Shown here in pieces: positions 13,261 to 28,388 of a stretch of 64,000 bases of DNA. The notes beneath the pieces were generated by a model. It was given only the letters and a program-made list of their open reading frames with translations, was not told the origin of the DNA and made no database searches. Origin of the DNA: Sipunculus nudus (taxonomy: Eukaryota > Annelida > Sipuncula > Golfingiida > Sipunculidae); assembly GCA_026874595.1 (NCBI GenBank), contig CM049310.1:70135556-70199555 (forward strand). The letters are read 5' to 3'. A program made the position numbers and the translations under genes. The first letter of the stretch is position 1, and every line of letters begins with the position of its first letter.

Positions 13261-16200
13261 TTGTGTTGGATTCACAGCTGTGTAGATAATATACCTGCAC
13301 TAAGTAAATACCTTTACAGATAATATGTGACCCACGGTCCATGGTGTAGATGTGCAAGATGGGGAAGCTGGGTACAGCCAAGCAGTCACCTCCAGACAAC
13401 AAAGATGTACAGTTAAAACTTGTGACAAACTTGTTTTAATCAAATACTCCATTTGTCGGTTTACCATTGGCTCAGTGTGAGATATTTATTAAAAAAATGT
13501 CTAACCTAGCAGACTCTGACAATACCTTTGATATACTAGACCTTGCTCAGACGAAAATGCTATTTAATTCATCATACAAGCACTTATATAAACTCATTCT
13601 ATAAGCACTTGTATTATCTAGTTATATGTATACACACTATTTAATAATGTGTCTCTCATACACAATACTGATACTTTGGATCAAAAATATATCGGTGTCT
13701 TTAATTCTGATCATTTCAATTCCAACAGCATAGTGAACAATATTTCATAACATCCATTAACATAAGTAAACCCTAAATATGCAGTTAGTTTAATACTGCT
13801 ACCCAGCCAACAAACAAGCTGTCAGTGTGACATTATCATCAATATCTTTTCTTGAGAAAAAAAAAGTAAAACAGCAGAACACACATGTATGCTTTGTATG
13901 GTGTATACTGATAATTAAAAACAGAATTTCTGCATAGTCTCAAAGTCAAGACCAGAATACAGACTGAGACCATTTTACATCAAGACAAAGGCTGAGATCA
14001 GGACCTCTGAGAAAAAGAACTGCAAAATTGGTCTCAAGAATTGTTCAACCTGACTCAGTAGGCAATGCAAATTTTGGCTTGAGCATCCTGGACTTCCTAT
14101 TGAAAGCCCTGTATATTTTGTATATATTTATGTTTTATTAAGGTACGTTACCCTGTAACCCTCTGTCAGAGGTTGTTCAGTGAGTCACACAGAGTGCCCT
14201 CACGAGGGAGTGACCAGGAATTTGTATGAGCTCATGGAACTGTTTGTTTAATCACCACAGCCAGTAGTTAACAGACCCTGGAGCTACTATTTACACTGAA
14301 GGAATTCCTGAGTCACAGTTAAAAACATGCAAGTGTGATTCAGATGTGTGACCTGACAACCATCCAAGGGAACAGTTGGTCATGTGACAGGTGATAAACA
14401 TGTCTGTCTGATGAGCGTAAATGCCTCAGATAAAGACCTAATAAAGCATGTACCAGTAGGAAGTGAAGTCATGCATCAATACAAATACTGTTATGGCTGT
14501 AAGGGATTCTAATGAGAAAATATATTGTAAACTTTGTTATGTATATACAAGGGTTTAAATAAAGGAGTATTATTATTATAAAGTATATTAATATATTAGG
14601 CTGATGGCCCCCCCTAAAAATATACCTTTAGTGGGGCTGCAATTAAAGCCTAACGACCTGATCTGAGGGTCAGTAGAACAGGGTCACTTTTGTGCTGGAC
14701 TCTGATGGGGGGGGGGGGGGGCAGGAAGGGGGTGTCTATGGGACCCCCAAGTTCCAGTTCTGGACTAATAATTAAGTAATTGCCAATAATTTTGTAAGTA
14801 AATTTTATCCATTATTTCATGTGACTGGATAAGTCCAGTCATGAATCAACATCAAAAGTATATGGAAAGGATTTTATCTTAGGTATTGTTGTACATCTGA
14901 TGCCAAAATAATGATCTTATTTTTAAAATTAGAGCCATTTAACGTTTGTCTTGATATAAGCTGAATAAAGCTGAAAATAGCTGTTTAACATCAGAAACAT
15001 CAATTTTTCCACCTCACTGACCAAAGGAAGCAGCTGGTGACATCACACATTTAGGGCTCCCACAAGTCACGTACATGATGCTAAACTTAACAACCCACAA
15101 AATTGTTGAGGTTTTTATGTGGAGTTTTTAGTGGAGAGGAAACCCTTCCTCGGAAAGACATGCACCCAAAAATAGCAAAACTTATATGTAAAATATTTCC
15201 TTTAATTCATTGTTATTAATTAAATTATTAGACCGGAAACCAATATTTCTGACCCATTATCCTGTTCAATACTTAATAGGAAATTCTACGTTATATTCAT
15301 GTTTGTGCACCATAACTGCTCAGGTATGAGTCACATTATCACAGTGCCATATGCTTCAGATTTCTTAGTCTAGAAGGGTCATCGGGGACTAGAAAACATA
15401 ATTAGGCAAAAATGATTAAAAACTTAAAAATCTGGATGACTGTCCTCTGCTTTGGCTGTGCCTGATCTACCATTTTAACAATGGCATGCTATAATGTGAA
15501 AAGTGCCAATTACAAATTTTTAGCATATACAATTTTTAAAAAATGGCACGCCATAAAGTGAAAGTGTGAGTTTTATATTCCGTTATTAATTTGTATACAA
15601 AATTATCAATGCATTTCGACCAGGCCAACAGCCCTGCATACTCTCAGCGATGCAGAAACCAGATTATGTTTCAAGAGTTTACTGATGTTGTAGGGTTATA
15701 AGAATGAAATGTTATTTTTTACCATCCTCATCATATTTTACTCAACATAATACATGCTGATGCACATAAAGCTAACAAGCCTATTATTTTTTGCTTATAA
15801 GTATATACATTTCAAATATATAATTTCAAAATGATGGAGCCATGCATTCAATCTTGCAACAGTGTGTTTTATGTGCATACAGTAATAAATAAATCAGTTA
15901 TGTAGTATTATAATCATAATTTACTCCGAGCTACATTCATTCAATGAATCATTCAGTAATATCAAATTACATGATGAACTACATGTCATAATGAGGCATG
16001 CAGTGTGGGAATGGAATAACTTGCATAGCTTTCATTATAACAAATGTTTTCAATATACAAATGATATGTGTACACAGGAAATATACACCCGCATTAGTAA
16101 AGTAATTTGTCATATTTCAAAGTGAGTCAGTCCTACTTTAAAAGTGAACCATATAAAAATCAGAAAGATACTCATCACTGACTAACCAACATTGGTGAAT

Positions 16201-17924
16201 CAATCTGTATCCTGTACACAATAAGCCTATGCCCCCTCCTCCCCCCCCCCCCCCCCCCCCCCAAGAAATACATACATAACTCCCCCCACTGGTCACTCCA
16301 CCTGCCGATCAGGCCACCTTATCCGGCCAGATCCTGATGGTTCAGGTTTGGTGATATATGTTCCCTTCTCAGTTCAGTGTATAACACTGACCCACATACC
16401 TGCCTAGACAAGCTTTATTCTGAACATCCCTCAGGTAGATTTATGAGCATAACCATGGCCTTGTCCTGTGTGTGCAAGGTATTGTATATGATCTGATTAT
16501 ACTTCCAACAGTTTAAAGGTCCACGCTACATGAAACAGCAAGTGGAGCTTGTACGTTAAAATGACACAAGAAGTTGAAGAAGGAAAAGGTTAAATGTAAT
16601 GCAGAAAGACAACATGAATTATATTTTACCATAAATCTTAGGTAAAAATATTATTGGGACTATTAATAAAACCATTAATGGTAAAAAAGTATACGCTGCA
16701 AAGACCAATTAAAAGACATGTATGGACTGTTATTGACAGATAGACTAACAGATGGACAGAGGGATGAAGACACCATGATCACTGAGAAATCTGTATTCAA
16801 CAATCATAATTTAATCAGTTTATTATTGATAGCATACATCAGGACTAGCTGCATATAAAGAAAAGAATAAAAATGTCTGTGTTTGTAACCAGGAACTTGT
16901 ATGAAGTACATAATCAAAAAAATTGTTGGCCTGTTGCCATCCAGCTAATAATACATATGGCAGAACTCCTTTACATAAATTTTGTGTAGCTACAGTAGTA
17001 TGGATATGCTTTGCGGTAACAGACAGGCTATCTGCATCATGTTTCTAATCATTATATATTGTAACAGTGAAACCAGCACCATATCAACACTTTTTTTCAT
17101 ATCTCCTGCAAGATGTAGACATATAGGGTATCATTTCTGACGTAATGTCAGGAGGCCTGGATACACAAATAATTAACACGAGTCATGCAACTGCCACAGC
17201 AGATTTCATACTTTTCTTTACGTGGAGATTCTTTGTCAGACTTTAATGACTGACGCAGAGTAGATGGAGGTCTTCCAGATATATGTCACTTGATCAACAA
17301 CAGGAGAAAACACAAAATAATTAGTTATCTATGTTACAACACTACTGACAGCTGTTCATTTAATTACAATTAACATATTATGAAATATTCAAGGAACACA
17401 CTCAACTCATGATATACCATTTGTGGTGTTAGCAAAGATGAATGTCTTCAAAAGAAGCATTCAGTGGAAACTTTGTGAGGGTCATACAGGGTAACATGTT
17501 ATATAAATGTTTATCAGTCACTCAGCACACAATGACAGATGCACCTATTTCACGAGGAGTGCCCTGGTGACCTAGTCCTTGTATATAATAACACGATAAA
17601 TGATTGTACAGGCAATTGTACAGACCTGTACACATTTTCATCCAAAGATACAAGAACTGATATGGCATGCCACACACATTATATATTCAAATAACTCAGA
17701 AACAGTTTAGCACATGTTGTTTATGTGTGTATATATATATATATATATCAATCTATAGTGTTTGATATATATCTATTTGGATGGATCCTTATACTACTTA
17801 TGTCACACTTGCTTCAGCACATAGCTCCAGGAAAACGAAGTCCAAAAACAACAAAGAAGTTGGTTGAAAATAACTTGCAGCAAAAATTTCTTCACAAAAG
17901 TTACCAGGAATGACAGTAAAACAG
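13261..17924. other. AT-rich intergenic DNA with poly(G) and poly(C) tracts
   Basis: No gene was found. Noted items: 15 G at 14707-14721; 22 C at 16241-16262; an isolated GACAGA/GATGGACAGAGGGATG tail of the mobile-element type near 16733-16770; and a short (TA)n run near 17730-17748. Confidence 0.5.
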
Positions 17925-18180
17925 CTATGATGACAGTCGAGGAGAAGTAGGAATCATTGGAAAATCTAGTGACTTCTCAGAAGTGTCTGGTGACCTCTCA
18001 GTACTGAGTGAGCGACAGGTTTCAACCAAACCAAACCGGGGCCTGTTTACCAGAGAGCATATTGTATGGTTACCATGCTGATGTGTGGGCTGTTTAGATC
18101 TGTTGCTGCATATTGATCCAGTGGGAGGAGAGGGCAGTGCTGTAGTAACCGGCTGGCCTGGGTGCAGCCGGTGCACAGGT
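17925..18180 (-). other. CpG-richer block with an 83-codon minus-strand ORF, doubtful
   Basis: The minus strand is open from an ATG at 18176 to a stop at 17925, with a proline- and serine-rich product that resembles no family I know. There is no flanking splice signal I trust. Open stretches of this length are common by chance, so I list it only as a region to test against transcripts. Confidence 0.12.
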
Positions 18181-21100
18181 TCTCACACCATCAATACTAT
18201 CAGTGCATGAATGTGGGAGGCAGGCCGGATTTGGGATGTTACTATCCATCACCTTTAACGTATGGCCATCTCATAATATCTGGTTTACGTCGCTGATAAC
18301 CATGTTAAACCTCAGGACCTTAACCACCAACATAAGTTGGTGGACATAATCGGTGTAACAGATTTTATCAGGTAGCCATACTTTCTGAATGCTCAGACTT
18401 TATTAAATTAATTCTACCCTTCTGCGCCTCTGCTACACCCACTCACGCCCACATACTGTGGCCTGCTTTGCAATGTAAAAGAAAAATGTCTCTTGACTGT
18501 ACACAGGAAGGCTAGTGGAATGATGAAATGCTTATTTATAATTAAATATGATTAAATATCAATATAGAAAATTAAGAATAAAAATATATATATATTTTTT
18601 TTTACAAAACAATAATAAACTTCAAAAGAGTCTTTGGAATAGCATGCAAAGTTCTAGTAAAAATTTCCCCAGTAAAACAGTTCTAGTAAAACATCCCCAG
18701 GCCATTATGGTTGCATAAATATGGAACTCATCATATGTCAGAGAACAATTTCAAAGTGGTACAGGGGTTAAGTTGTTCACATCAACTTAAATAAAAAATA
18801 AACAAATGATAATTTTTTTTTTGGGGGGGGGAGGGGGTGAAACAAAGATAATGTTTATTAAATGAGGTTCAGGGCAATGATCATTCATGAATGTGAGCAT
18901 AAAATGACTTCAAAGATGTTCAGAAGTACCCGCTCTGATAAAAAGCCTCAGATTCCAACAGGATACAGCATACAGCACCCCCACTAACCACTCCCACATA
19001 AACACATCATAAAGGAATTTCTCATACCCACTGACAGATCGCAATGACTACAGGTCACAGGCTGATGATGATGATGATGATGATAATGCAGGGAGGAGAT
19101 ATCACAAACACGTGGTAAATACACACGTCACATGCGGCTTCTGTGAATGGTGTGCACTGCTTCATTGATGACTTCATTCTCATACATATAGATAATCACT
19201 GAGATACAATGGAATGAATGTGTGATTATGATAAAGATAAGGCATAAGAATTCTATCCAAAATTTATGGGTAACTTATCATATTTTTGTCACTCTGTATA
19301 TAATCATATTGTTAGTCACTCTGTATTAGCATATTTTTTGTCATGCTGTATTATCATATTTTTTGTCTCTCTGTATTATCATATTGTTAAAAGTGACATA
19401 AAAAATAATGTCACTTGTGTATTGTCAAGCAGTGACTTTGTAATTATGTCTTTCAGGCCCATCACAAGCTGTAAATTGTAATTAACGTTTCTTCACTCAG
19501 TCAGGGGGTGACAATATAATAACAGCTTATAATTATGTATAGTAAACTACATAGTTATACTTCAACAAAGTGATATTGTTATTGTATGTTTTGGGTCACC
19601 CATTCTTAAGTTCAATAGTAACACACTTCAGTTACACACAGTGATATGATAATTACATATTTTAGACTTTTTGTGTGTTCAATAATGTGAAAACTTTTAC
19701 CTTTATTATTGAACAAGTAGGCCCTTGACCTGGACTGCTCAACAATAGTGTTATGGTCTCCATGGCAACAAGGGATGCAACACAAAGATGGCTGTTATGT
19801 TTAGACATGATGGGGCCAGGAACATTACAAGGTCTTGAAATCACCAAATCAATAAAGTATTAATCATAACTTCAATTTCATGAACCACTTTCTGTAAGAT
19901 TCTAGATCATTCTAACCAATAATATAAGAACAATTATATAGATAAGAATATTCAAATGAAAGAGGTACCTTGCAAGTTGGCTTCATCTTGTCAAGTTATG
20001 TCATGTACCAGAATATCTATCATGTTTTGTTAAAAGTTTATGTGAACAGACTGTGGTACACTGTTCTGATGTGAACATGTGAAAATATAAATTTTTAGAG
20101 CGTCAACTAATTATTACATCAAGGGAATGATAAAAACTAAAGCATAAACAAAAGATAAAACACTGGGTGGTTTATATTACCTAAAACTGTACTGATATGC
20201 TGACAAACTGATCTCACATATTATGAACTATGGGCAAGAAAATCACTTACAATTTAGTTTATATTCTGAAAAATATTGTTTACCCTGACATATGTAAACA
20301 AGTAAGATAATTCAAGCAATTAATATTTCTTCCACTGACCTATTTGACTTAACCTCCTCTTATTTCCAAAACACTTCAAATAACTTTGGGTTAAACAATC
20401 CTCATGTATACTAAACCTAATATCCAGAGGGTTTAAGTGACATATCATTCTTAAAAGTATGTCTTTAATATAACCATTAAACAGATTTAAATAAATAAAA
20501 AAAAAAATCTTTAATAAAGTATATAGTTTTCTATTCTAAATGGAAAAGAAAATGAATTTTAAATTCCAAAATTAAAGAAATCAAAGACTTATATAACTGT
20601 ATTAAAACTTATAATATTTTTGTCTGATGGCTGATAGTATTTATTATTTTGCACCTGGGTGATTCACAGAGATAACATCCGCTATCGCAGGTTTTCATTG
20701 CATCATTTCTGCCTTTTATTTCTGTGAATCACTAATGGACATAGTCAGGTGTTTGTGTTGCTTAGGCTGACCTCAGCCCTGTCTTTCCACAAAGCTGACA
20801 CAAACACTGTGCAGTCAGCACCATTGATTGACTTCATATAAATGTTGACATGTATCATCATGAGTGACAGCTTGCCTGTGACTTGTGGGGGTAGAACCAC
20901 AACAGTGCTGCCACCTAGTAATCAGTATTGGTACTATGAGAGCAGGCTGTAAACATGAGGTTATCAGGTGCATTTGTGTAAACAGGTTCTCAGAAGGAAC
21001 CAAAACAACTGGAATTACCTACGTCAAGAGTCACTGATGTCAACAATAAGATATAGATAAACTTGCTAGGTCTGAAATTTTAAAAACACATCTAGGAAGT

Positions 21101-23780
21101 GACCATTTTAAACCCCCCTCACCTGAAAAAAATAAACAATTTATCATACTCAAATTAATTGTACCTGCTTACTTCTGATAGTGTGTAACAATACTAACAA
21201 TGTATTTAAAATCTGAGGTGATATAAAAATTTGTTCTTGTGATGATAATAAACTTACTTTACTAGTTCTTCCTGGTAAGAATATTTGTAAACAAGCAAAT
21301 AAAAGACTCATAAAAACACTGTGTGGGCAGACAGGACAGTGTGGGATGTAATGCCAACTTTAATGTGCAAGAGTTTATCATGTTAAATGTCTTATTAGCC
21401 CAGACAGGAAGATTATTAAGATTATTCTTTTGTATTACTTCCATCTAGAGGCAGGATGGAATACCCACCTTGTCTTTATGTTAAATTATAAAAATAAGAA
21501 AAGGGAAGAAACAAACTTTTAGGTATTTCTGTTGAAGCTTAGGTAAACATATTAGCATATGAGTTTGTTATGTGTAGGGTGCATTGATCCAGAACAGGGA
21601 TGGCCCTGATGTAACTGGCTGGTACAACGAATGATGTCACAGGCAAAAATTTGAAATGACTTAAATCTAGCGATTTATTTCTTCCCTGATAATTTGTGGC
21701 TGACAGTATAAGAAATACTAAGCTTTTGGTGAGAACTAGAATTTTTATTCACAACTATATTTCGCTGTGGCTGACATCACTGCTGAGTTGACAGTGCTAA
21801 TAGAAGTGCCAATAGCTTATAAAAATTTATATGACATCATATTTTTTGTGGAAAATTAAAAAGAAAAAATTTTTTCCTTCCAGGAACTGGGTTCAATTTA
21901 TGCAAAATCTCTAGTAATGTTTAGTTTTTTTATAGGTAAGTCTGTATATGATAATATAATGAGATTTGTCATGTTTGCCTAACCTTTACTGTTTATATCT
22001 AACAAAAGCATTTCAAACCTGGTAGTGGATGTACAGCTAAGTGGAAAAATATGCCAGCTGTACTTAAAGTAGTTTCCTTAAGGGGATGTTTCTTTAGCTT
22101 TGTTTTTGTAGAAAACACAAATTATGACACAATATGACTGCGAAATATCCTAGCGGCCATATGTCACATTTGGGAAATTACAGGTGTTTTAATATCTTGT
22201 TTTGTTCACAATCTCAAAATGTACTGACTTCTTCTTGTGTAACAGTGGCATAACAGCGCTATGATCTTTGCTAGAATATTTAACATTCCAGTATGTGACA
22301 TTAAGTATAAATATATTGTGAAACTGGAGCCTCACCAACTCAGTATATTTTTAATGAAATACGCTACCACTTTGACAAGCCTGTCGACCCCTGCAGTAAA
22401 ATAAAGAGAGGCCTGTTAAAGCCATCCTTCACAATGAAACTGAAATATTTGCATTGAATAAAATATAAACACCTGATCCTCAAAACGCAATAATTTTTTT
22501 TAAAATGGTCTATTACTACATACTTAACATTTTGCTAATTCCTTGAATGTCAAGTATTTAAGGAACTAAAAGTTGGAACAATAAATTAAAGCTAATCCTA
22601 TAGATTAGTTGTTTATCCTCAAATATTTTATCACCTATCTGAGATTTCTAAAAAAAAAATGTATGATAAATTATTACATACACTTTACGCATTTTTGAAT
22701 TTCTTGGCAGAAAACAGTTGACATAAGTTTAAAGCAACATGGAAAGGCCAAAATAAGGTTAAAGAAAAGGTCATCTGTATTATTCTGTGTTATTGATATT
22801 TTGCAACATATAACTCATATTACACCTTGGCACCTGTGTCATACCTGACTGTAGCATGATTGACAAGGTTGTTTCTATAAATAGCTCAGCTGTACAATCA
22901 CCTGAGGCTCCTACCCTGGTACAAATGGACTCTCATTGTCCACACAATAGAACTAGCAGAATAACAGGTGATGCTCATCAACCTCAGCCCTATTGTAGTC
23001 TCACTGTTGCTATGGCAATATCAGTGACCATTCATTTGAAGAGCTACAACTGAGTGTGCAATTTGATCAGTCAGTGAAGGTGAGCTGGCCAGTAAAGGGC
23101 AGAAGATATTGATTAGAAATCCTATAGAAGCCTGATGACCAGGGAAGACCTCAAGTCCTGAGGGTGATCCCCTGATTAACTGAACCTATCCCCATATTGT
23201 ACTTTGTTATGGCTTCTTAACATTATAAGTGTACCATCTGCATTTCATGAAAATGTGAATTATTTTTATCTAAGAAATTCTGGTGTATGTTAAGGGTGAC
23301 TAAAGGATGACAGGTTGCTTTTTATCTCATATTATTCTTAATATCAATCTATGATTTATGGATAACATCAAGGTTTCTGTTGATATCAATAAATAATAAT
23401 AATGCCAAACTTTTGCCTTTCAACTTTTTCCTTGATAACATTTATAAGATGCCACTGAGGCTGCAGAATAAATGATTCAAAATAAAGTTCACCTGTGTAC
23501 TTGGAACATCTTATTTGCAAAGGCTTTATTTTCATTATTATTTCTCTTTTCACAAATACCAGTATCAAAATTTTGAAACCCTTGCAAACAAATTAAAAGC
23601 CAACCACTGTATATGCTTGAAAATGACCACATCATATATGAGAGATGAACAAAGGGATTCCTGGTAACTCTAGCATCATTCTTTTTTTTTTTTTGGGGGG
23701 GGGGGGGGGGAAGACTTGCTAGATCCATTATACTGCTATACATTTCAGCCAGCACAAGCATTTACTTTGCTCAAATGCAT
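18181..23780. other. AT-rich intergenic DNA, few landmarks
   Basis: No gene was recognised. Landmarks are a T-run plus G-run at 18808-18840, a (GAT)n run at 19066-19084, a minisatellite at 19270-19390, and a T-run followed by 16 G at 23695-23710. Confidence 0.5.
19270..19390. repeat. About 25-bp minisatellite
   Basis: About five units of the form TATCATATTTTTTGTCTCTC plus TGTAT follow each other with small variations. Confidence 0.75.
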
Positions 23781-23782
23781 TT

Positions 23783-23930
23783 ATGGAGGAACTGGAGAGT
23801 CGGGAGAAAACCTACAGCCTTGGATGGGCAACTTAAAACTCACTCTTGCAGCCAAGCCGGGGGATTGAACCTGGGATGCCAGCAGTGAGAGCTGAGCATT
23901 TTACCCCTCGACTGATAAGGCCCCAGTTTC
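23783..23930 (-). mobile_element. tRNA-derived SINE, family 2, minus strand
   Basis: Read on the minus strand, GGGGCCTTATCAGTCGAGGG gives the tRNA-like head with an A-box, and GGTTCAATCCC is a B-box. The tail on the plus strand reads TGGAGGAACTGGAGAGTCGG. The same tail type (TGGAGGAAGCCGGAGAACCC) accompanies the SINE at 42113-42215. Confidence 0.7.
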
Positions 23931-24769
23931 ATATTGCCAATTTAATAAATCTAGGAAAGTGCATGTATCTAATTTTGCAGTGCCTCCATTCCATCGCCCC
24001 CATTCCCACTGGGAAGCAAGTTACAAACACCAGATGTATTGCTTCATGGTTTGGAATGAGTAATGACCATCTGTTGACAGCTGTTTGACCAGATCAATAG
24101 TGTGCACTGAGCACCTCCACAGCATGTGACTGTCTCTTTACATCATTACTGAGTTCACTAAATCATGCCTACCCCCACAGCTCCACTCAACTGACTGAAG
24201 TTTAGTTCTGAACTCCTGACATCTGGTAGCCAAGGAGAGAACTAATGTTTGTAATGAAACTGCCATCTATCTGTCTTCTGTTTAGCACAGAGGGAGTTAC
24301 TGTTAATATTTGTTTTTAGTATTCAATGTTTAAAGACTCTTTACATTTGCATAACAGGCAATATATTGCTCAGTTTTCCTTGTATCTGTACCAAATTTCT
24401 AATAGTTTCTTCTGAGAGGGTTTGCTGTCAATAATGGAAATCTTAATAACTGACAGTAAATATGAAACATGTTTTTCACCTCAAGGAACTGGCAAAATGA
24501 GGGAGTTAAGTTTTGATTGCACTTTAGTGAGATTCTGAACATGAAAGGGTTAAACTGATAAGCCCAACCTGAAAGCTGATCCATGAAATCTCAAACAGCA
24601 AAAAAGTACATGCCATAAGATATATTAGCAAAGAGAAGCAAAAGCAGACTTACTTTAGCAAATTTCTGGGAGAAAATGGACAGGAAATCTGTACACGTAT
24701 TACAATATAGTGTAAGCATTGGGAAGAACTTGCATGACATACATTTCTGTCAAATGAAGTCTTAATCTG

Positions 24770-24965
24770 ATCCAGGGGGAGGGTCCAGGATCTCTGGACC
24801 CCCCTTTTTCAGCCACTGCAACCTTTTTGTAAGGGTTAATTTCAGACCAATTTTTGCAGCCTGGATCTCCCCCCTTTTCTGGACCTGGGTACTTGATTAG
24901 ATTTTGTCATTGACCCTCATGGATTGGATCCCTCCTTTTCCTTAATCTTGGATCTGCCCCTGGAA
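24770..24965. mobile_element. Fragment of a dispersed element with GGATCTGCCCCTGG end
   Basis: The segment has repeated CTGGATCTCCCCCC-type and CTGGACCCCCC blocks and ends in CTTGGATCTGCCCCTGG. Such ends are common at non-autonomous element edges in invertebrate genomes; the related AGTGGCGGATCCTG occurs near 57206. Non-coding. Confidence 0.35.
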
Positions 24966-25538
24966 GTGAAATATGTTGATCAGTCAAGGGTGCTGAGGCC
25001 ATCATTCTGGAGAGGCTCAAGGCGAGAGGATTTATGTCAAAGTTTGAAGGGTTGTTTAAAACAGGATAAATCTTTTTGGTATTTTATATCTTTATTATAT
25101 CATTATATGATTATATGCTGTGTCGTTATATGATCATTGGATGAAAGTGAAATACAAAGATCAGCTGTCAGTTGTGAGCCTAGTGTTTACAGAATGGACT
25201 GGTTTTATTGAGGTAGTGGACAATGGTCAGTGACTGCCACAGGAACCAGCTTTGATCCTCATTATCCTACAGCCAGAAATTTGCACGTCTCTTTGCACAC
25301 TTGGACACCAAGGCGTCTGAAAGAGATTTCAGGCTTGACAGATGCTTATCCCGGTGTTCCTAAAAGCCCTCTTTGATACTAACAACCTTAATATGACTGA
25401 AGCAACCAGTGACTAATTATGAAATAAATACAATCTCTTCTTATTCTGTCTGGGTACAATATTCAATTATATTTGTAGACATTAAATTGGCGTACGCCAC
25501 ATCAAACAAGAAAGATTCCATGTTGATTGTGGGTCACA
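24966..25538. other. Intergenic DNA, nothing recognised
   Basis: A short ORF spans 24924-25133 but shows no family features. Confidence 0.5.
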
Positions 25539-27903
25539 GACATAAGCCCATCTGGACAAAAGCCCACCAAGACAAAAGCCTACCAAATAAAAGCCCACCC
25601 CTAAAAGTGCAGACTAGGACAAAAGCCCACCCTTGACTAAAAAATAAAATTTAATGTTTTTTTTTTTACAAATACATTGATGTTTTTCCAATTTAAAATG
25701 AAACTACTGTATCCACTTCAAAATGTATATATAACATTCCCTAATATTAATATTATGTATTATTTATGTTTATGTGCATAGACATGCATTTAACTGTTGT
25801 GTTTACAAATGGCATGTGATTCAGTGATTGGGATTTAACTGTGAAATGTAATAGAATTTAATTAAATTGATGTCACTATGAAATTCAATCCAACTGCAGC
25901 TTAGAGTTAATTGGATACTTATCAACACAAAATAACTCACTAAATATAAATGTGATATTTTATTTATATGTCATTATATATACAAACTAATCTTGAGATA
26001 TATACAAATAACTGGAACAATTTCATGGCGTAAACTTCCTTGCAGAAGTCGCATCCTTATCACAAGTCAAACCCTGACTTTTAGGTTCAATCTGGGGAAT
26101 AGCCCTTAAAGTTTTGTTTCAGGAAATGTCCATAATATAAGTCACACCCACACTTCCGAGGTGTCCCAACCACCTGGTACTTATGGAATTTAAGTATTAT
26201 GGCAGTGCGGTGCAAGACTACAGCCAACGTCCCTGTAGTACTAACGTGGTTTATAAACTAGATGAAGCAATTAAAATATAAAATCAATTAAACAATATAA
26301 ATACATTGCTTATATATTAGAAATAACAAAGTATCATTACATATAAAGTCAGGGTTCAATTGTCAGATAAGATTTATACAGTGCGTTGGAGTCCCAGAGT
26401 CAACTGCGTCGGATAACATTTTGTGCTGTAAAACGATGTCATTATTGCCATTTTATACTAGGTTTTGTCAGATAAGAAATACTAATATCAAGTTAAATAA
26501 CTGTATCCATATATCACACTCAAGCAACTGTTTAAATGCCTGAAGATTGTCAAAAGTAGACTGGATTTATTAATTTGTGCACGTGTGACGAGTCCCAATC
26601 TACCGCATTGGGGATATTTTCAACAGTCTAAAGACCATTGAAGGATGCAAAGAATATTTTAGTATGAATGTATTCACCAAATTTCTTTCACTAAAATACT
26701 GAAATTGGCTCTTAAATTAAATTAGGAACCCCTTGAATTAATTTTTACTGACCATCAAAGCTCAGCATATGCATGGTTTCACTGAGAGGATTGGAAGACA
26801 TCAGTCAACAAGGGTATAATGAATGCTTTATTTACCTGTAAGTCCAAAGAAAATTAAACACCATTAAATTTACTTTTATTATATTTACTAGAAATAATGA
26901 TTTTTATGCCGTGATTATATCTGGAAAGTCCCAAGTTTCATCGTTATCAGTGATAATGTTCAAATGGCTTGAAAGTCTTGCAACCTCAGCCATATTGAAC
27001 CGAACCTTCAGGTCAAGCAAACGTATTCCAATTATTATCATATAACATATTTGGCTATGAAAAAAATATTAATATAGATTCTACATAAAATGAGCCCAAT
27101 TCCTGGAGGAAAAACATTTTTCTATATATTTTTCCACTAAAAGTATGAGGTTGTGTGATTTGTTAAAAAAATATTGGCACATCTATGAGCACTCTCAACT
27201 TGGCAATGATGTCACACACTGGGAAATCCCCTGTGACTAAAAATTCTAGATCTCAGTAAAAGCACAGTATTTCTGCCACTGTCAGTCCCAAATTTTCGGG
27301 AGGGAATAAAAACAAAATGGGTTACTAGATCTGAGTCGTTGATAAAATTCAGTCCATGATGTCACATGTGTACCAGCCAATCAAATCAGGGCAAAGTCTT
27401 GGAACTGGATGAAATGCTCCATTCACACAACAAATGCATATGGAATAGGTTTACTTAACCTTCATGGCACCAAACAATGTAGGTTCTTGTGGAATTTAGG
27501 TACATATGTGGCTATTTCAATTAATAAAATATATACCTGTATGGTGTTTGTTATTTCAGAGTACATTAAAATATATACCTGTATGGGTGACCTAGGGCTG
27601 AAACTTCAGCTACACAGCTTCACAAGTCAACTGGTACCCTGTGATCAATCGCTCAGGCAATAGAAAGCACTGCGTGTCTTTATTGGAGCAAATGTGAATG
27701 TAACATAACTTTACATGAATAAATGGATATGGAATGGCGGGTTTTTCATAATGACAGGCATGCCCATAAAGATTAATGGAAAGAACTGTTACATCAAAAG
27801 GCTGCAGATTGGTATATTTGTCCTAGTCTGCCCTTTCTGGGTTAGGCTTTTATCCGTTGGGCTTTTGTCTGGGTGGGTTTTTTTGCCTAGGAGGGCTTTT
27901 GTC
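25539..27903. mobile_element. 2.4-kb non-autonomous element with long inverted termini of GACAAAAGCCCACC repeats
   Basis: The left arm (25539-25630) and the reverse complement of the right arm (27817-27903) align over about 87 bp at roughly 80% identity, ending in the shared GCAGACTAGGACAAA. Each arm consists of about five direct copies of a GACAAAAGCCCACC-like unit. The roughly 2.2-kb interior has no long ORF, so the element would need a transposase from elsewhere. I see no clear target-site duplication, so the outer edges are approximate. The superfamily is not determined. Confidence 0.75.
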
Positions 27904-28385
27904 CTACACCCGTTGACTGTACAGGCAACATAAGCTCACTAGAAATGGCATTATATAAATCAGAGAAATCAGATACTGTTTACATGGTACTTAAACAACT
28001 TTTTGCTGTTGAGCACAAAAGAATAATTTTAAGAACCTGTCTGAAACACCAACTAAGTACAGCAGAACCTGTGTCAAGTGCTTATAGAGTGAGGGCTTGT
28101 GACACAAGATCTTTATTTCTGGTTAAAAGATACTCCTTTAGGTATATTCAATAAATAATGGAAAGGTTTATGATGAACAGGTGGCACCACCTAGATGAGC
28201 AATAAAATTATGACATGAATAATGTTATTTTGAAGTATTCCAGGGAGGTATACATCAGAGATGTTCCATGTAGTTATAACACAAAAGTGACCCTCTATGT
28301 TCTGTGTAACTATTTTTCCCTAAGGGCTGTGGGCAGTGTATGAACTTTTAACACATTTCTCAAAGATAACTTTCCCTGTGCTCAA
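27904..28385. other. Intergenic DNA, nothing recognised
   Basis: A 69-codon ORF at 27945-28154 has no recognisable features. Confidence 0.5.
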
Positions 28386-28388
28386 AGA

